A DNA stretch of 64,000 bases from Cristatella mucedo (GCA_009760855.2 WPIO01000023.1:993501-1057500); one strand, 5' to 3'. Counted from the stretch's first letter, positions 22,111 through 34,667 are shown. The notes: a model not told the origin generated them from the sequence alone. Numbers and translations: made by a program.

Positions 22111-23837
22111 TTAGCATTAGTATTACAAACGGAGGGAATCGAATCTTGACAAGATATGCTTTGACGGTCACATATGCTTTGACGGCCTCTGCATGCCCGA
22201 CAAATATGTGATATGGTTAATTAAAGCTTTGCTTTGATGCATTTCAATTCATGCAGAATTATTATAGTAGCGTGGTTGAAACTGGGCACAATAAGCTCTC
22301 CACGAGTTTTAGTCTACCAGCACACCAGCCAGCATCAAAACTGCAGTCACCATGTGTTCGATAACAAGCAAATCGTTAGAAAGTGTGCAATAAACGTTCA
22401 AGTTAACATTAAGAATTATCTAGAAAATTTTGGAAAACTTATAAGTAAGTGACTTGTCGTCTTTTGCTGAAGGTTGGTTAGTTTGCATTGCCGATTATTG
22501 TGCTTGGATAGCTGCAGAACCATCCCGGTGATACCATGAGTATTCGACATGTCAATAGAGGTAAAAGAAAAACTCAAATTACAAGCTGAGGCATAGGAAT
22601 ATGGAAGAGAGTACGTGTGGCCTTGAACGGTCTCCTCGCATTGTCCTGAAGCCGAAGTGGTACCCGAGCTAGTTGCAGCCGTTTGGCATCACTATTCACG
22701 TTCTAACGATCGGCTTCATCTCTCAAATTTAAGACAACCTGTTTTTCAGAGTCGTGGCTACGCCTAACACAATAGGGCCGTTTTCTAAATTTATCTGAGT
22801 TCTAAACACACGGTTGTGCCTATAGGAATATGCTGCACATTCTTAAGGTTGCCTAGAGCCTAAATAAACTTCTTAATCTGATAAATGGGCACATTTTATT
22901 CGTAATGGTCGTTTTTTCGAGCACCATTCGCCTATCTTGTTACGAACGTCTTTGAGAGAAATTGTACTTTTCTACAGATCGCTAATACCTGGAGACCCTA
23001 TTGAAGTAAGTCGGTGGGGTCTCATTCCATCAAAAATGCTACTCCAATGACCGGATTTTAGTCTTTTGGTGGTAGTAAAAGTGGTCAGCAGGTAGAAATC
23101 GCTACGGTAGATCTGGCATCGACAGAAGCAGCACCATTTCAATAATCACCGGTATCTGTTCCTGGCACATTAGAAAAGATATTCAAAATCCACCAGAGAT
23201 ATTATTTTACGCAAACATTTTTTTTTTCGAAGGGGAATCAATCCCCCATTCCTGCTTACCTTTGCCGGAGTAAACCCTTATTGATTTCAGCCATTCAAGT
23301 AACTCGGGCATAGCAGCTGTAGTTAGGCACCCCTTGCCTGGCTCTGCATTGGTCTCTTGTATGCTTCCCCAGTCTCTGGTCATCAAACCCACCGGATTTA
23401 ATGATTATTGGTCCCCAAATAGCTACTTTTAACTGTGACACTTAATTTAGAAAGTACACCAAGATCCAAAACGAGCATTTAGGTGGAAATATAAACACAA
23501 TGCATTCGACCATTCGTCTATGAGATAACTGGATCAATAATACGAAGTACCTCGAATTCTCCCCCTCTCAGTGAGTAACTTGCTGGTCAGCGTTCCACGT
23601 CAGACGGCAATTGATTTGTTTTTACTTGAAACTACACACCAATTTTTAAGTTGCTAGGCTTAAGTGATTAATTAATTTCATGCAATTTTTGTGCTTGTAG
23701 TGTCATTCATTTTAACTTTGTATTGATACAGTTTAAATTTTCAAATGAGTATGCACACAGCAATTGTTTTGGATTATATGCAAATGTATATCTAGAACAA
23801 ATCCCGTACCCTCTTTCCCTTTTATTAGTATGCTGTC
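22111..23837. other. Unassigned sequence
   Basis: AT-rich, without recognised coding or repeat families. A small direct repeat, atatgctttgacgg, occurs twice at about 22156-22190. Confidence 0.4.
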
Positions 23838-24119
23838 CTAGAACGACTTGCCAGTGGATGAGTACATTTCTTCGACTACATAAGCGGGTACTTTTGATTG
23901 AGGAACATTACACAAATTATGGCCTGTCGGCCCAAAAGTGAGAGAGCACATTTCATTCAACTTCGATGACATCCGCTTCTGGGTTTTCGCAATTTCTTTC
24001 GTGTGAGGCAAGGTAATGCGTCTCAGTCCGTAACTGTAAAAGGCCACTAGTACAAAGTGGGGCTCTGCAAGATAGTTTTCTACTGCCCACTCATGGCCTA
24101 AACGGTTTTCGGTACCCAT
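23838..24119 (-). other. Hypothetical 93-aa frame
   Basis: Minus-strand frame starting MGTENRLGHEWAVENYLAEP with YSYGLRRITLPHTKEIAK, GPTGHNLCN and a TAG-terminated end SSTGKSF. The text looks protein-like, but no domain is recognised. The HEWAVENYL resemblance to an HD-protein helix is too weak, and its position upstream of the HD-motif exon would break gene order. It could be a fragment of an unidentified transposon gene. Confidence 0.2.
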
Positions 24120-25385
24120 ACACGAGCCTTAATCGCACGAAACCAAGAGAAAGCGAGAAGTGCGGCTGCGTCCGGAAGAAAGCCTGGAAAATGATGCGAC
24201 AGCCCTCCGTTCGATTAGTCGTCAGGCTGAGTAATGCGACCTAGCAGCAAATATCCGGCCTACAGCAGCAAGCAATTTATTTGCAGAAACCACACCTACC
24301 TACCCCAGTCTAGGCACTCTGGACGGCTTCCAGTGTCTAGTGGTCTAGCCTTCTCGCTCCTGCTCGCTCCTGCTCCTCTCCTTGCTTACTCTTCCGGCAG
24401 CCCTTATCTTCCATGCACGCATCGTTTTTGCACTGACCAGCCATTGATTTAGTTAAACAAGCCCGACAGCTGACCACAGTTTATGTTAGAAAGACGCCAC
24501 TCCCCCAGCCTAAGAGGCAGCCCATGCATGGATTTGTGCCAGACTGCCGAGTCATCAGCCCAGAGCCATTCTCCGTCTCTCAACCACTCGAGAGCCTTCG
24601 GCGGCAGTCCGATCCTTCGTAGAGCCTCCGCCCAATGCTCGCCGGCTCCTGAGTTACGATCCCTCACGACTGAGTAGCAAAGAAGTAGCCGCTCAGGACG
24701 TCATGAAATGATGTGCTATAGTGGGCAGCGGGAGAGATGATGTCGTGAGTAAAACTTGTGCGTGTGAGCTACACAGTCTGAGACATGGAGAGCAAAAGCT
24801 TGTGTCGCCAATAGTCCTTAAGCATAGGGCGATTGGACAGGTAATTTATCATCAACGGAGAAACGGAGAGCACAAGGAGGCTGAAGCTGATGCAGCACCT
24901 CAGCTAGGTGTGAATGAGCCGAGCAATCGCCGGCGAGTCCTAACCAGGATTTCGCTCTGTATCTGTTGATCATAAGGAGCTATCTCACCTAGTTCAGAAG
25001 CAGAGACACCGGGCTGGACCTCTGACATTTGTTGACTAGCCTTACTAGCCACATTCATCGCCACATGCAGAAGCTTAATTGCTTTTTCCGGTAGCTAAGC
25101 CAAAACGGAATTGCACTCCAGTAAACTAAAAAGTCATTGAGGCATGTAAAGTTTTGGTAAGACACATTAATGTTAGACAATCTGAAATTTAAAGACAATA
25201 ATAAAACTGAATGGCTAGCTGCAGAAACAGCATTCTTAATGACGCTTCCACACTGTATTCAAGACTGTAATTGTGCCCTAAAGAAAAAACAGAAATCAGC
25301 CACTCATGTAGTCTTTGCCAACTGCAGATGGCATCACACATCATTTTAGTGCGAACGTCACAGGCTCCTTACCGAGCACCGAATT
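24120..25385 (-). mobile_element. L2-B LINE copy interrupted by a GC-rich block
   Basis: The minus-strand 3' region is recognisable at 24135-24170 (cttctcgctttctcttggtttcg on that strand, weak) and again from about 24660 (gtagcagctcagg-type words, cagctaggtgtgaatgagc, gctttttccggtagctaagccaaaacgg). The latter words are shared with the L2-B copy at 15.84-16.09 kb. 24171-24660 does not match L2-B. Confidence 0.55.
24171..24660. other. GC-rich insert-like block
   Basis: Markedly richer in C and G than its surroundings, with overlapping open frames of 64-72 aa on both strands. None is recognised. It probably interrupts the L2-B copy around it. Confidence 0.35.
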
Positions 25386-25389
25386 TCTC

Positions 25390-25865
25390 TGTGGCCTAAG
25401 CTAAAGTGGATTACATTAGCTCGCTCATCGGAGATTATGGTCAACCGATCACCTCCCTCTGAGATTCTCGCCCTTGCCTGTAGCTGTATAAAATTGTCTA
25501 ACAGAGATCATATATATAGCCTTATACTTGGTTGCCAAGTTTGTTTTTTATGCATGCCAATTCGCCTGTACGTCAGTGGCACTGGTCTTCAACGGTTACG
25601 GTTCTATCTCAACGAGGGACTTGTAAGCCTTGATATCAACTGGCAGCCGTTATCCGGAAAACCTAAAGTATAGGATAAGTCAGGGATATGTGCTTAGTCT
25701 ACTCTTTTCAAATTTCTATTCTCCCTCTTGCAGATTTAATTGTCTAACCAAGCGAAAGCATGTGATTATATTGAGATGACAGTCAAGTGCACCTATGCCA
25801 AGGTACTTACCTGACTTTGAGCTTGATTGCACTATCTTAACTCCATTTCTGCATGTATTCGCCAT
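25390..25865 (+). mobile_element. L2-A LINE, part 1 (RT), split by a SINE
   Basis: Damaged RT segment: GTGLQRLRFYLNEGLVSLDINWQPLSGK corresponds to the finger/palm text that precedes GVPQGS, then a broken motif B and the SLADVIAKH-like codons. It continues after the SINE at about 26046. Confidence 0.6.
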
Positions 25866-26045
25866 GCTGGTTTTGCCCAGTGGCTAATGTGCTCACCTCT
25901 ACCAAGGGCAAAGTGACTGTATTTGATGACCGAGGTCGCAAGCTCGAGCCCCATGCCATACATGTGGAGCGCCAGAATAGAAATTAAGTTTTCTTAGGGT
26001 GCTATAAAAACGAATTATATTGTATATTTATTTCTTACTTTGCCC
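25866..26045 (+). mobile_element. SINE1: tRNA-like head with L2-A-type tail
   Basis: Head: gttttgcccagtggctaatgtg (A-box side) and gaccgaggtcgcaagctcgagcccc (B-box side). Tail: gagcgccagaatagaaattaagttttcttagggtgctataa, clearly parallel to the L2-A 3' end gcgcctagaaagagattaagttctctgagggcgcttta. It is inserted inside an L2-A copy whose reading resumes at ttggatggtagcaaaag. Confidence 0.7.
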
Positions 26046-26900
26046 TTGGATGGTAGCAAAAGTTCTTCAATTCACGACAATGAAACCAATTACCAATGGT
26101 TAAATCTTTTTTGGAATTACTTGGAATTAGGAAAACCGAACCTAAAACATGAGCTAGCCCGGCGTGACTTCTGCAGCATCTGCAGGCAAGCTGGATGTCT
26201 TGCACTGAAGAGACCTTCAACTAGACGGCCATAGCAGTTCAACGGTCGAGTACACATGCTTTCAGCTAAGTGCTATTTCAAACAATCGGGGCTGCTTAGA
26301 CAAACTCAAAATAGGCTCCTTATTTCATCTCAACCTTTTAAACTCATTACTCAAAGGTCTTTCATTCTTACTACGAGACATTCAAAGGCAAAGCGAAACC
26401 CAAAAGCTATGCTTTCCTGTCACGGACGTAGCAGTTGATAAAATAAGCCACCTCTCAATGATCTGCAGTAGCTCCCTATCAAAAGGCTTATCGATTTATA
26501 GTTGTTAGCCCTCACTTTTGGTCGCCCACTTCTCTAGCTCCAGTCATACTACCCAAACTACTTCCAAATCCGGCTTGGCATCTTACCACCAGCTCTTCTC
26601 ATTCAAGTAGTTCAGCTGTGCACTGACTGACATCACATTCGTTGAAGATCGTGTCATTCGTTCGTATGCATCAAAAACCTCGAGCTCACTCCAGACTGGC
26701 GAAATGGAAATCAATTCCCTGACTCAGCAAAATTTGAAACGAAGTTGAAAATACAAATTTACCTACCAGCATTTTCTGAGTGCATTTGCATTTTTTTTGT
26801 TTCGTGCAAAACACTCATGGAAACTAAGCGATTCATTACTAACCACTTGATGAATACTTTTCAGCAAATTTAAAGTGCCTAAATACAGATTTTAATATAG
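26046..26900 (+). mobile_element. L2-A LINE, part 2 (post-RT to 3' UTR)
   Basis: Continues directly from WMAANFLKLN-equivalent codons (tggatggtagcaaaag) through the SSTVKSAYFQ equivalent at about 26240, TSLAPVILPK-type text, and the 3' UTR gcaaatttaaagtgcctaaatac at about 26870-26895. Many stops. Confidence 0.65.
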
Positions 26901-29548
26901 TCGTGTGTTGTGCAAATTCTTTCATGCCATTATTGTTTCGACCCGGAGGGGGTACTAATTTTTTGCATTAATGCACAGGATTACGAAAGTGGTATCAACC
27001 TGCCTGCATGTCACCGTTAGCTGCAACATTTAAAATACTAATTCTTCTCTACTTGAATCGAAGAAACCTGTTTTCACGTAGCTTTCATCCTTAAGTGGTA
27101 AGGATCGCCTGTGCACTAAAAATATGTGACCTATCCTGTAGGAACAAAGGGTAAGAATCGAAGAATAGAGCTACCACCGATACCCATCATTTTGTAATCA
27201 ATCCTGGACAGATCGCGATGTAGTATACAGAAAACTTTAGACTATAGAACTAAAACACAAAGTTGACGGGAAAAGGCTATTTAGAACACACTATCAATGG
27301 TGGAACCAGTGGCTGGGGAATTCCCCTTACAGCAGGCAGCGACCTGTGCTGTTCCTATTCCTAGACACAATCACCAGCTACGACGCCATTACGTCTTAAT
27401 TCTGATTTATGGCTAAGCGCCTAGTTTTTATAGACTAAAAAATTAATTTTGCTATAATTTGTATTCCTGGCTTAGCCATACGTACATACAAATCTGGCTG
27501 GTCTGGCCTTACAAAAGATTTTGCAGGTCTTGTTAACTAGATGAAAATCCTGGCTCTGCCACTGAGTAGCCTTATTCGCATGCACTGAGGAAGAAATTAT
27601 TTTTCATAGCCCAGTTTGATGCCTCCATAAGATTCGAATTTTAAAATTCCTGGTTTCGTATGTAGGACCCTAGCCTAACAAGATTATGGTTTGCCTGCTT
27701 GTCTAACAACGGTGCGATGCATGCCACAAAGCTTCACTAATTGATTTTCTTGCAGCTGGTTGATATAAAAGCACCTGGATAGAAATTTGGTTTTCTTAAT
27801 CAGGTAAGAAAACAAAATTTTATATTCATTTCACTTTATAGCTCATCTATAGTAAATTTAGAGGCATGCGTTTTTCTGATTTCTTGCATTCCCACACATG
27901 ATGTTGGGTAAAAACATCCCTGCAAGGCCGATCATAACACTGCTGTAAATCTTTTACCGGTTACTTTTGGTTACAAAATGAGGTTTCCTGAAACTTGCAA
28001 ACAATTTCAATCGCAAGAGTACAACTTTTATCAGTTTTACATACAGTAAAGTAGATGGAAAAAGCTAGGATAGCTAAATTCGAAATGCTGGGTTATATTC
28101 TCTCCCTATAGAAAAACGTTTTGGTTAGTGATTTTTTAGCAGCTCATTGCGTCTCAATTTCGAATAAATTTAGAATAGCATTTACCTAGGTTTATATGCA
28201 AATTTATATAATTCATAAGAGTATATCTCCATTAAGTATTTATACCCCATAGATATATTCTGGAACCCAAATATTTCCCCTGCAAGTATAAAAACTACGT
28301 TTCGTCAGTTTGAAAGTTACAGGTAACCAGCTTTGGCAGCCATACCGCTCAACACGTATCATTCATCGTGGAGACTTACATAAATGTATCCATTAGTGCC
28401 GCTTCGCATCGGATTCGGTTAGGCTTCGCTTTGATTCTCAAACCTGTACTATGCTTATATTCTGTTTGTTTTGCTTCTTTTCTCCAAATCGATTGCTGTA
28501 AAAACACGCCAGTCCAAAATCTTGGGTGGAAACTGTTTCCCGTGCAGAAGATTGTGAACGTCAAACGCTTACCCAAAGCGGGCGCAGCTTTAATTCCGGT
28601 CGGTCACGCTCACTCCGGCAGGTTTTCAAAACTCCAACCCAGCTGGTCATGGCGGTAGCTGGGAAACTCCAGAAGCGTCAGTCATCACGTCGAGCGTTGT
28701 GCTGTATTTTAAAACTTCTGAGTGCCTTTTAAAAGACCCCTATAAGTTTATATCCGTTTATTTCTTGTAAGTTCTAGATAAGCATATGTTCTAGTGTAAG
28801 TATACGATCTAGTATAAGTTCTTATGTCCACATTACATGTAAGCTTGACAGTGGATGTTCAAGCAATGTATGCAAATTTGTAAGTTTTAACCCCACCCTT
28901 TTGGACAGTCATCATCGCTCTACCTCTGTTGTGCAACTATATAGGCACCATGAAGGTTACTACGTCAGGTGCGGATAACGGATTGAGTAACCAACAAACT
29001 TAACTTTCCACATGGCCTTGTAAGCATGTGCAAGCAATGCTAGTTTGATTGTATCTTAACAATACATTTTAATCTGTGTCTACTTGTGCAGCCTGTAGTT
29101 TGTTGTTTGCTAACGTTAGTTTCCATATAGGAAGGCAGTTTTGTTTCCGTGATCTTATAGGTGCAACTGATCACGTGTCTTTGATTCCTTTTGGTTTAAA
29201 GAAAACATTGAAATAGCTATAGGTATTTTGGGTTGGCTCCAAAAAAGTGCTAGCTCAGTCTGTTAGCTCTTGCTATAGCCAAATAGTAAAAATCTATAAA
29301 AACACATGGAGCTTCAATTTGGTTTCTGAGTAAGTCGTTTTCTCACTTTATGTGTGTGAAGTATTAGCAATTAATTAGCGTCATCCGTGCATCCAAAACT
29401 GTCGAATGTGTCTACGATTAAAAAATATTTCTACTAATTACTTATTTGTATTACTGCTCGCTTTGAATTGTAAACTCTACCAAGCTTTTGTCACTGTCTC
29501 AAATAATACACAAGTTAAAACTGCTTAATTCATTGAAAACTGTCTTAC
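26901..29548. other. Intronic sequence, nothing assigned
   Basis: AT-rich. A more GC-balanced island at about 28500-28730 carries overlapping plus-strand frames of 68-96 aa with an acceptor-like tgtttcccgtgcag, but no family is recognised. Confidence 0.4.
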
Positions 29549-29709
29549 CCGATACTGTGCTCAAATCGAGTGTGAGTGGCTCCAATAAACACGCGGTTAG
29601 CACCTCCAAGTTGCTTGATGTCTCGGAGTCTTTGAAACTGGGGAGTATTGATTATTTTGACCAGCAAAGGGTGAAGCTTGATGCATCCATGCACAGGATC
29701 AGTCCATAT
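29549..29709 (-). CDS. SAMHD1: SAMHD1-like exon (start of HD domain)
   Basis: Internal exon of a SAMHD1-like dNTP triphosphohydrolase, an enzyme that splits dNTPs into deoxynucleoside and triphosphate. The 161 bp read open in phase 0 and end in phase 2. The peptide runs from IWTDPVHG through [17 protein letters not shown] and KQLGG to [10 protein letters not shown]. Family hallmarks visible here are the DPxHG entry motif, the PQFQRLR allosteric-side segment, the QLGG active-site segment and RFEHS, whose His is the first metal ligand of the HD site (His167 in human, numbering from memory). The acceptor is a pyrimidine-poor ...ggtttcag before ATA; the donor is CGG|gtaaga. An upstream Met at 29727 lies in the intron and is not a credible start. 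The next exon is 15 kb away and joins exactly in frame. The family assignment is strong; whether the gene is active is unknown. Confidence 0.9.
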
Positions 29710-31085
29710 CTGAAACCGGCAGGTCATTAATGTGAATTGAATGACTAGCTAAACCATTTGGATATTTTGGCTAGCCTGGAGAAAAAATACAGTAAAAAAG
29801 GGCAACGGATTTTTTTGCACATGCATAGCGCTATAAAGCATGTCAATTTAAGGAAAAACTTTGTGGTAAAATACCACGGTCCTAATACGTTGGTATTGAT
29901 ACTTTGATAACTACTATTGACCTTGAATGACCAACTCAGTTGTAGGCTACTGCTTTTTTTTAATGCAACTGGAATCTTTCATCGCAATGCCAAGACAAAT
30001 TTAAACTGTTATACTGTGCCAACCAGCTCTGCCTCATGTGGGCTAAACATTAAGCGGAAAAGTATTAAAGAACTATGCTTTAATCGAATCATGATGTGCT
30101 ACTTAAAATACTTTTGCATTTTAAATACAAAGCCTCCATTTAGTACTAGTTCTTAAGCTGCAGCACCACAGCATGGGATATCGATCAGAATTGGTAGTTA
30201 GGGATCACACGGACGACTATTTAAAAATGTATTATGAGAAACATCTTTTAATGTTGGCTTTGCCATATAATCACTGTCCACAAAAGAGATTAAGACGTTT
30301 TTAAAAATTACCAGTGACAAAAGCAACGATATTAAAATAGTCTTTTGCGTCTTGGCTGCCGTTGGCGTGCTGCTTCACATACCACCCTCATATGATAATT
30401 TCAAACTTCTTAGCACATCAGTGTGATTTTAGATAATAGATGACAAAAACGGTACATTTAAAGCTTCAGCTTTAACAAAAACCAGCCGGTTTCTACTGGT
30501 TGGAGCAACTTCCGCCCCCTCAAACCTAATGCACAGATGAAATCAAACTTGCTTTCTTATGTGGTATACCGTTTACAATCGATGTTTTTGGCAATATTGA
30601 TCACCACCATGTGATGGTGTTCTAGAGTCTTTGCACAAAATAGATTCTTGCACAAATGAAGAAGACCAGAACTGTCGTTGAAAGTGTTTAATGTTTCGAG
30701 GATTTAGCTGATGATTTACGGAAGATTTATAGGTTCATTATTTACATCTGCCTCTTGGGTATTCGGCCACTGACGAATCGCCGATGACACGGTGACGACT
30801 AACCACCACGCAAGGTTTTCCTTACTTGCCTGCAACAGCGTTCGTTGTGCAGTATTTGTGCTGTTATCTTTAACCATGTTAGACATAGGGTTGTAGTTTG
30901 GCAAACAGTTTACACAATTAATCGTTAACCTTCGTTCGTGCATAATGCAACTATTTAGCAGTAGTATGCAAGTGGCAATTTAAAGCAGAGACTTTAAAGC
31001 CGTGTGTTTCCCGCCGAATAAAAAAAGTCTCGGTACCTCAATCAGTAGATTGTTTATAAGATAACTCGGATGGTGGAGAAAAGTT
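29710..31085. other. Sequence upstream of the SAMHD1-like HD exon
   Basis: The preceding SAMHD1-like exon(s), which should encode the N-terminus, were not recognised here or further up. No recognised repeats. Confidence 0.35.
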
Positions 31086-31089
31086 TCTT

Positions 31090-31250
31090 GCTGGACACGA
31101 AATACTAGTTCGGCAGTCGGTCAAAGAAGAGTCTGACAAAGAAGCTAGAGAAACAATCGGCTACATCACCACTAGGATCAATAGGTATGAAGCTAACCTG
31201 AGAGCAGTTAAGGAGATTGTCGATCGTAGACATCAGCATTTTTGGTATGT
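31090..31250 (-). mobile_element. LINE linker fragment
   Basis: The minus strand reads aaaaatgctgatgt, caggttagctt and tagcttctttg, encoding SQVSFIPIDPSGDVADCFSSFFV. It parallels the linker of the LINE at 18.75-18.86 kb (SNLSQVSSLPRYNCDGLADRSSSFF). Confidence 0.55.
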
Positions 31251-32235
31251 GCGCTTGTAATTTAACAATACTTTGATAAGCCAGGCTTACCCTTTGCTGG
31301 GATGTAATAATGTAATATAGCATAGCCTTCGTATGCCTACCTATGGACATTCAGTCCTGATCTTAAGTATGCTTTCTTAAGCTTAGGCTTAGTTACCTCG
31401 TATGTAGTAGGTGCTTTGGTTGGGTTTCCCTGAGCCCTGAAAAGAAAACCAGGTCAATAACTCAAATATTTCTTAATTAAAGTCTGTTAAATAAATTTGA
31501 TTAAATAAAAATTAATATTATTTTAACGATAAAAGCCAAAAAACAGTAAACAGATGTATTAGCTGTTGTTCTTGCTGTAACCAACTTATATATTTCGAAC
31601 TAAGGCTATTTACATTAGCTACCCTTTATGCATTCGATTAAACAATTTATTTGTAGCATGGTTGTGTCGTTACTTTAAAAATAATTTGGGCGCTGGCAGC
31701 CCTGAAGACTAGTTTTACCACAGCTCGGGAACTTCAGGTTACATGGCCAACATGGACTAGACCTTATTTCATTAGGAGATGGTCACGTATTTTCTGCGGC
31801 CTTCAAGGTCGACTGCAGGAGAAGCATGGGCCTCAGTGGGTGACCAGAAGAAGGTGTTATAATGCCCTTAAAACGATCACTTGGGCACTTGCACCCACTT
31901 CTTGGCCTAATTTACATAGCCTGACGGATTGTTCATTACACGTAATTAAACTTACTGCTAGTGCACGTATTTTGTAACTTTTGAAGGTGATTTCACAGAA
32001 AAGCTCAACGAAAGCTAATTACGCTAAAATTCTATAGGCAGAAAACTGCATTGTTGGTGGTTTGGTTACAAATTAAAACTTAATGTTAAATTATTGTTCG
32101 TCAGACTTGGAAGCGTGATAGCCGTGTACAAGATTTCCTTGTATAATTGAACTGAATAAGGAAATAACTTAAAATACTGCAAGAACTTATCAGGATTGCG
32201 CCCATCGATCACGATCTTTCAGTTGGAACTGGATA
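31251..32235. other. Unassigned sequence
   Basis: No coding region or repeat recognised. Confidence 0.35.
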
Positions 32236-32239
32236 CCAC

Positions 32240-32800
32240 TGATTAAACTTGAGCAATAGACGGGATTTGAGAGGCGCATATTCAATTGATAGTACCACGT
32301 TTATATACGGCACGTTATTCTGCATAGTAGGAGAATGGTGCAGATTGGTGGAAACTACTGCACAACATAGACAATGCGTTCATTACCATATACAAGCCAA
32401 GCCTCAGAGCTCTGCCTAATTCATTAGCATTATATTTCTTAGGCAGGATAATCTAAAAATACTGATTAATAGAAATAAATTTTGAATTTCAGAGATTCAT
32501 CTTCCTAATAATCTTTGCTATCTCTATCTAAGAAACCCCGAATTCTTAGAGTATTACATAGGTTAAAGTGGGCTTATGTGATCGTCCACTGATGACAAAT
32601 TCCAAACAGAACAACGAGAATATTTTCCGAGGCTGCCAGATATTTTCCGGCTAAGCTAATTTGAGGGGCTAAGTTTTTAAACTTAAAGATAATAATATGT
32701 TTAGAGGGAATTAACAGAGTAGTTGTCGTGATCCAGTTTGAGAAAACACGGTCACTAATACACTCTGCAAGGAAGTTGATAGTGTTTTCTTGTAGGCAAC
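32240..32800 (+). repeat. Unclassified repeat, copy 1
   Basis: Diverged direct copy of 33725-34320. Shared landmarks in order: gattaaacttgagcaatagacgggattt, gtgcagatt, ggcaggataat, tagattaaagt-type and attccgaggct, ttccgg, gatccagtttgagaaaac, ggaagt-gat-gtgttt. Confidence 0.6.
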
Positions 32801-32875
32801 CTTCGTTGAGCTACGGGCTGACCTATTTTTTCACTACTGGGGACACGTCCGTTATCCTAGACGTCGTGATTCAGT

Positions 32876-33187
32876 TTGAAAATAATAAAAAATTCCCTCG
32901 AAATGGTTGTGTGCCGCATGAACAACAAGCAAGCAAGCATCGTGAATGACGTTCTGGCTCAATGGTGGAGAAATGCACCCGTGCTGCATTTTCGCTGCGA
33001 GCTAAGTTGGGTTGCAGTATCCTGTAAACGGAAGCTACTTCGATGCTCCTTGCATGCTCCGGAACAATCTGTAGCAGTTTGGGAAGCTCATCATGAATTA
33101 AGCGATTGGGGGCAGCGAGGTGCTACTTTAGAAATTTTCCAGCAGCAAGAAGGGGATCTTGCCGTCCTTCAGGAAGCCTCCAACTAG
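32876..33187 (+). other. Hypothetical 103-aa frame
   Basis: Open plus-strand frame with locally higher GC (VVCRMNNKQASIVNDVL ... QQQEGDLAVLQEASN) lying between the two copies of the 32.2/33.7-kb repeat. No family is recognised; the composition is not diagnostic. Confidence 0.15.
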
Positions 33188-33724
33188 CTTCAGAAGGAGA
33201 ACGATCCAACAACGATGACTGCCTAAGCACTAAATGCAAACCTTATGAAATTACATAGAAGTTGTAGGATAGTATTACGACAAAATATAGCGCTATAAAG
33301 TGGCTTCTAATATTCATGGCGATCCAACTTGGAATCAAACGGCGGATTAGGTAGATGATAGCTCTTCGGTCAACACTAGTGGGCGTGGCGAAGTAATTCC
33401 TAAATGGCATTTGTATCTGTTTTGTAATTCTTGTGTATCCAAATTTTGAAGTTTAATGCTCTACTAAATCTCGAAGACTGCCAACTTAACTATTATTAGT
33501 TTGTTTGTAAATTTCATTGCTAGCGGCTTGTTTAACTGCAACGACTAAGGTGAACTTTAGAACTTTATTCAAAATTACTGCTTCTTTCAGACATAGAAGC
33601 ATCACCATAAGGTAGTGAATTTATTTATTTAAGGAAAACAAAATTAAAAAATGTGAAATAATATACGAAATGAACATGCTATTACCCTGCCATAACGGTC
33701 TTTGAGCTATGAGATAGATAAAAT

Positions 33725-34320
33725 TGATTAAATTTGAGTGATAGACAGGATTTTGAGAAGCGTGGTATTAACTTAATGTAACAAGATTTATGAACTACTT
33801 CCAATACTGTTTAATAAGGAGCTAGTGCAGATTACTGACAACTGCTGTGCAGCATTAATTTTTCGATGGTTGTTATAGACCAGACAAGCTGCAGAGCCAT
33901 GAGCTCGACATTTCGGTTATACATTGCCGGCAGGATAATTTACAAGTAGTGAGTCATATAAATCAAATAAGATATTCGCTGATTCGTCGAAATGGTCATC
34001 CAGGGTATCTTTATTCAAGCAAGTTCAAATGCTGACAATATTACGTAGATTAAAGTATGCAGATTTGAGTGCGAGCCTGATGTGCTCGTCTGGTGACAAG
34101 TAATTTTAAACAAAACACCGAGATTTATTCCGAGGCTATCAGGAAAACTTCCGGAAAGCCAAATTGAGGCGCCATGCTTTAAAATGTTGAACGATTCAGA
34201 TATTTGACGTGTAATTAGTTAAGTATTTTTCATGATCTAGTTTGAGAAAACTGTCTATCATTTAAGAATGATGGTCAAGAATACATACTGCATGGAAGTG
34301 GATGGTGTTTATTTTGGTGT
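33725..34320 (+). repeat. Unclassified repeat, copy 2
   Basis: Second copy of the 32240-32800 unit, same orientation, about 1.5 kb away. A short third piece (tagtgagtcatataaatcatt) recurs near 35020. Confidence 0.6.
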
Positions 34321-34667
34321 TAGAATGGTCGCAGCACAAGTAAAGCTGTGTCTGATCTATATAGAAAACTAAGGCCCGGATTGTTCTTGAAGATCACGGA
34401 AGCGAGAGTTAGAGTAATAATTGCTAAGATGAACCTAAAAAAGATGCTTGGAGTTTGTCAGATTTCGAGGGGCTAATAGATGAACTTGCAAAATGGGCGG
34501 CCTAATGAAAAACACTGATCGTACCAGAGAAACGATTGTACTGCCACATTTATCGAACTGAATGAATGTTTGTTCTTGCAGTACGGCATTATGACCGAGT
34601 TTTGTGGAGCATTAGGGGATCTTAATGCTGGGCACTTGGGCACTATTTTCTTAAAACGCTGGCTGAG

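Larger units (their letters stand above)
14498..29548 (-). other. 15,051-bp repeat-filled intron of the SAMHD1-like gene
   Basis: Bounded by donor CGG|gtaaga at 29548 and acceptor ttttag at 14498. It contains L2-A fragments on both strands, L2-B fragments, a nested LINE insertion, a tRNA-derived SINE and a GC-rich block. No additional SAMHD1 exon is needed inside, because the flanking exons join in frame with no missing residues against the family. Confidence 0.8.

Noticed and set aside
23838-24119. HEWAVENYL as a possible SAMHD1 'HE' helix
   Set aside because: It lies upstream of the HD-motif exon on the same strand, which breaks exon order, and the rest of the frame does not match.
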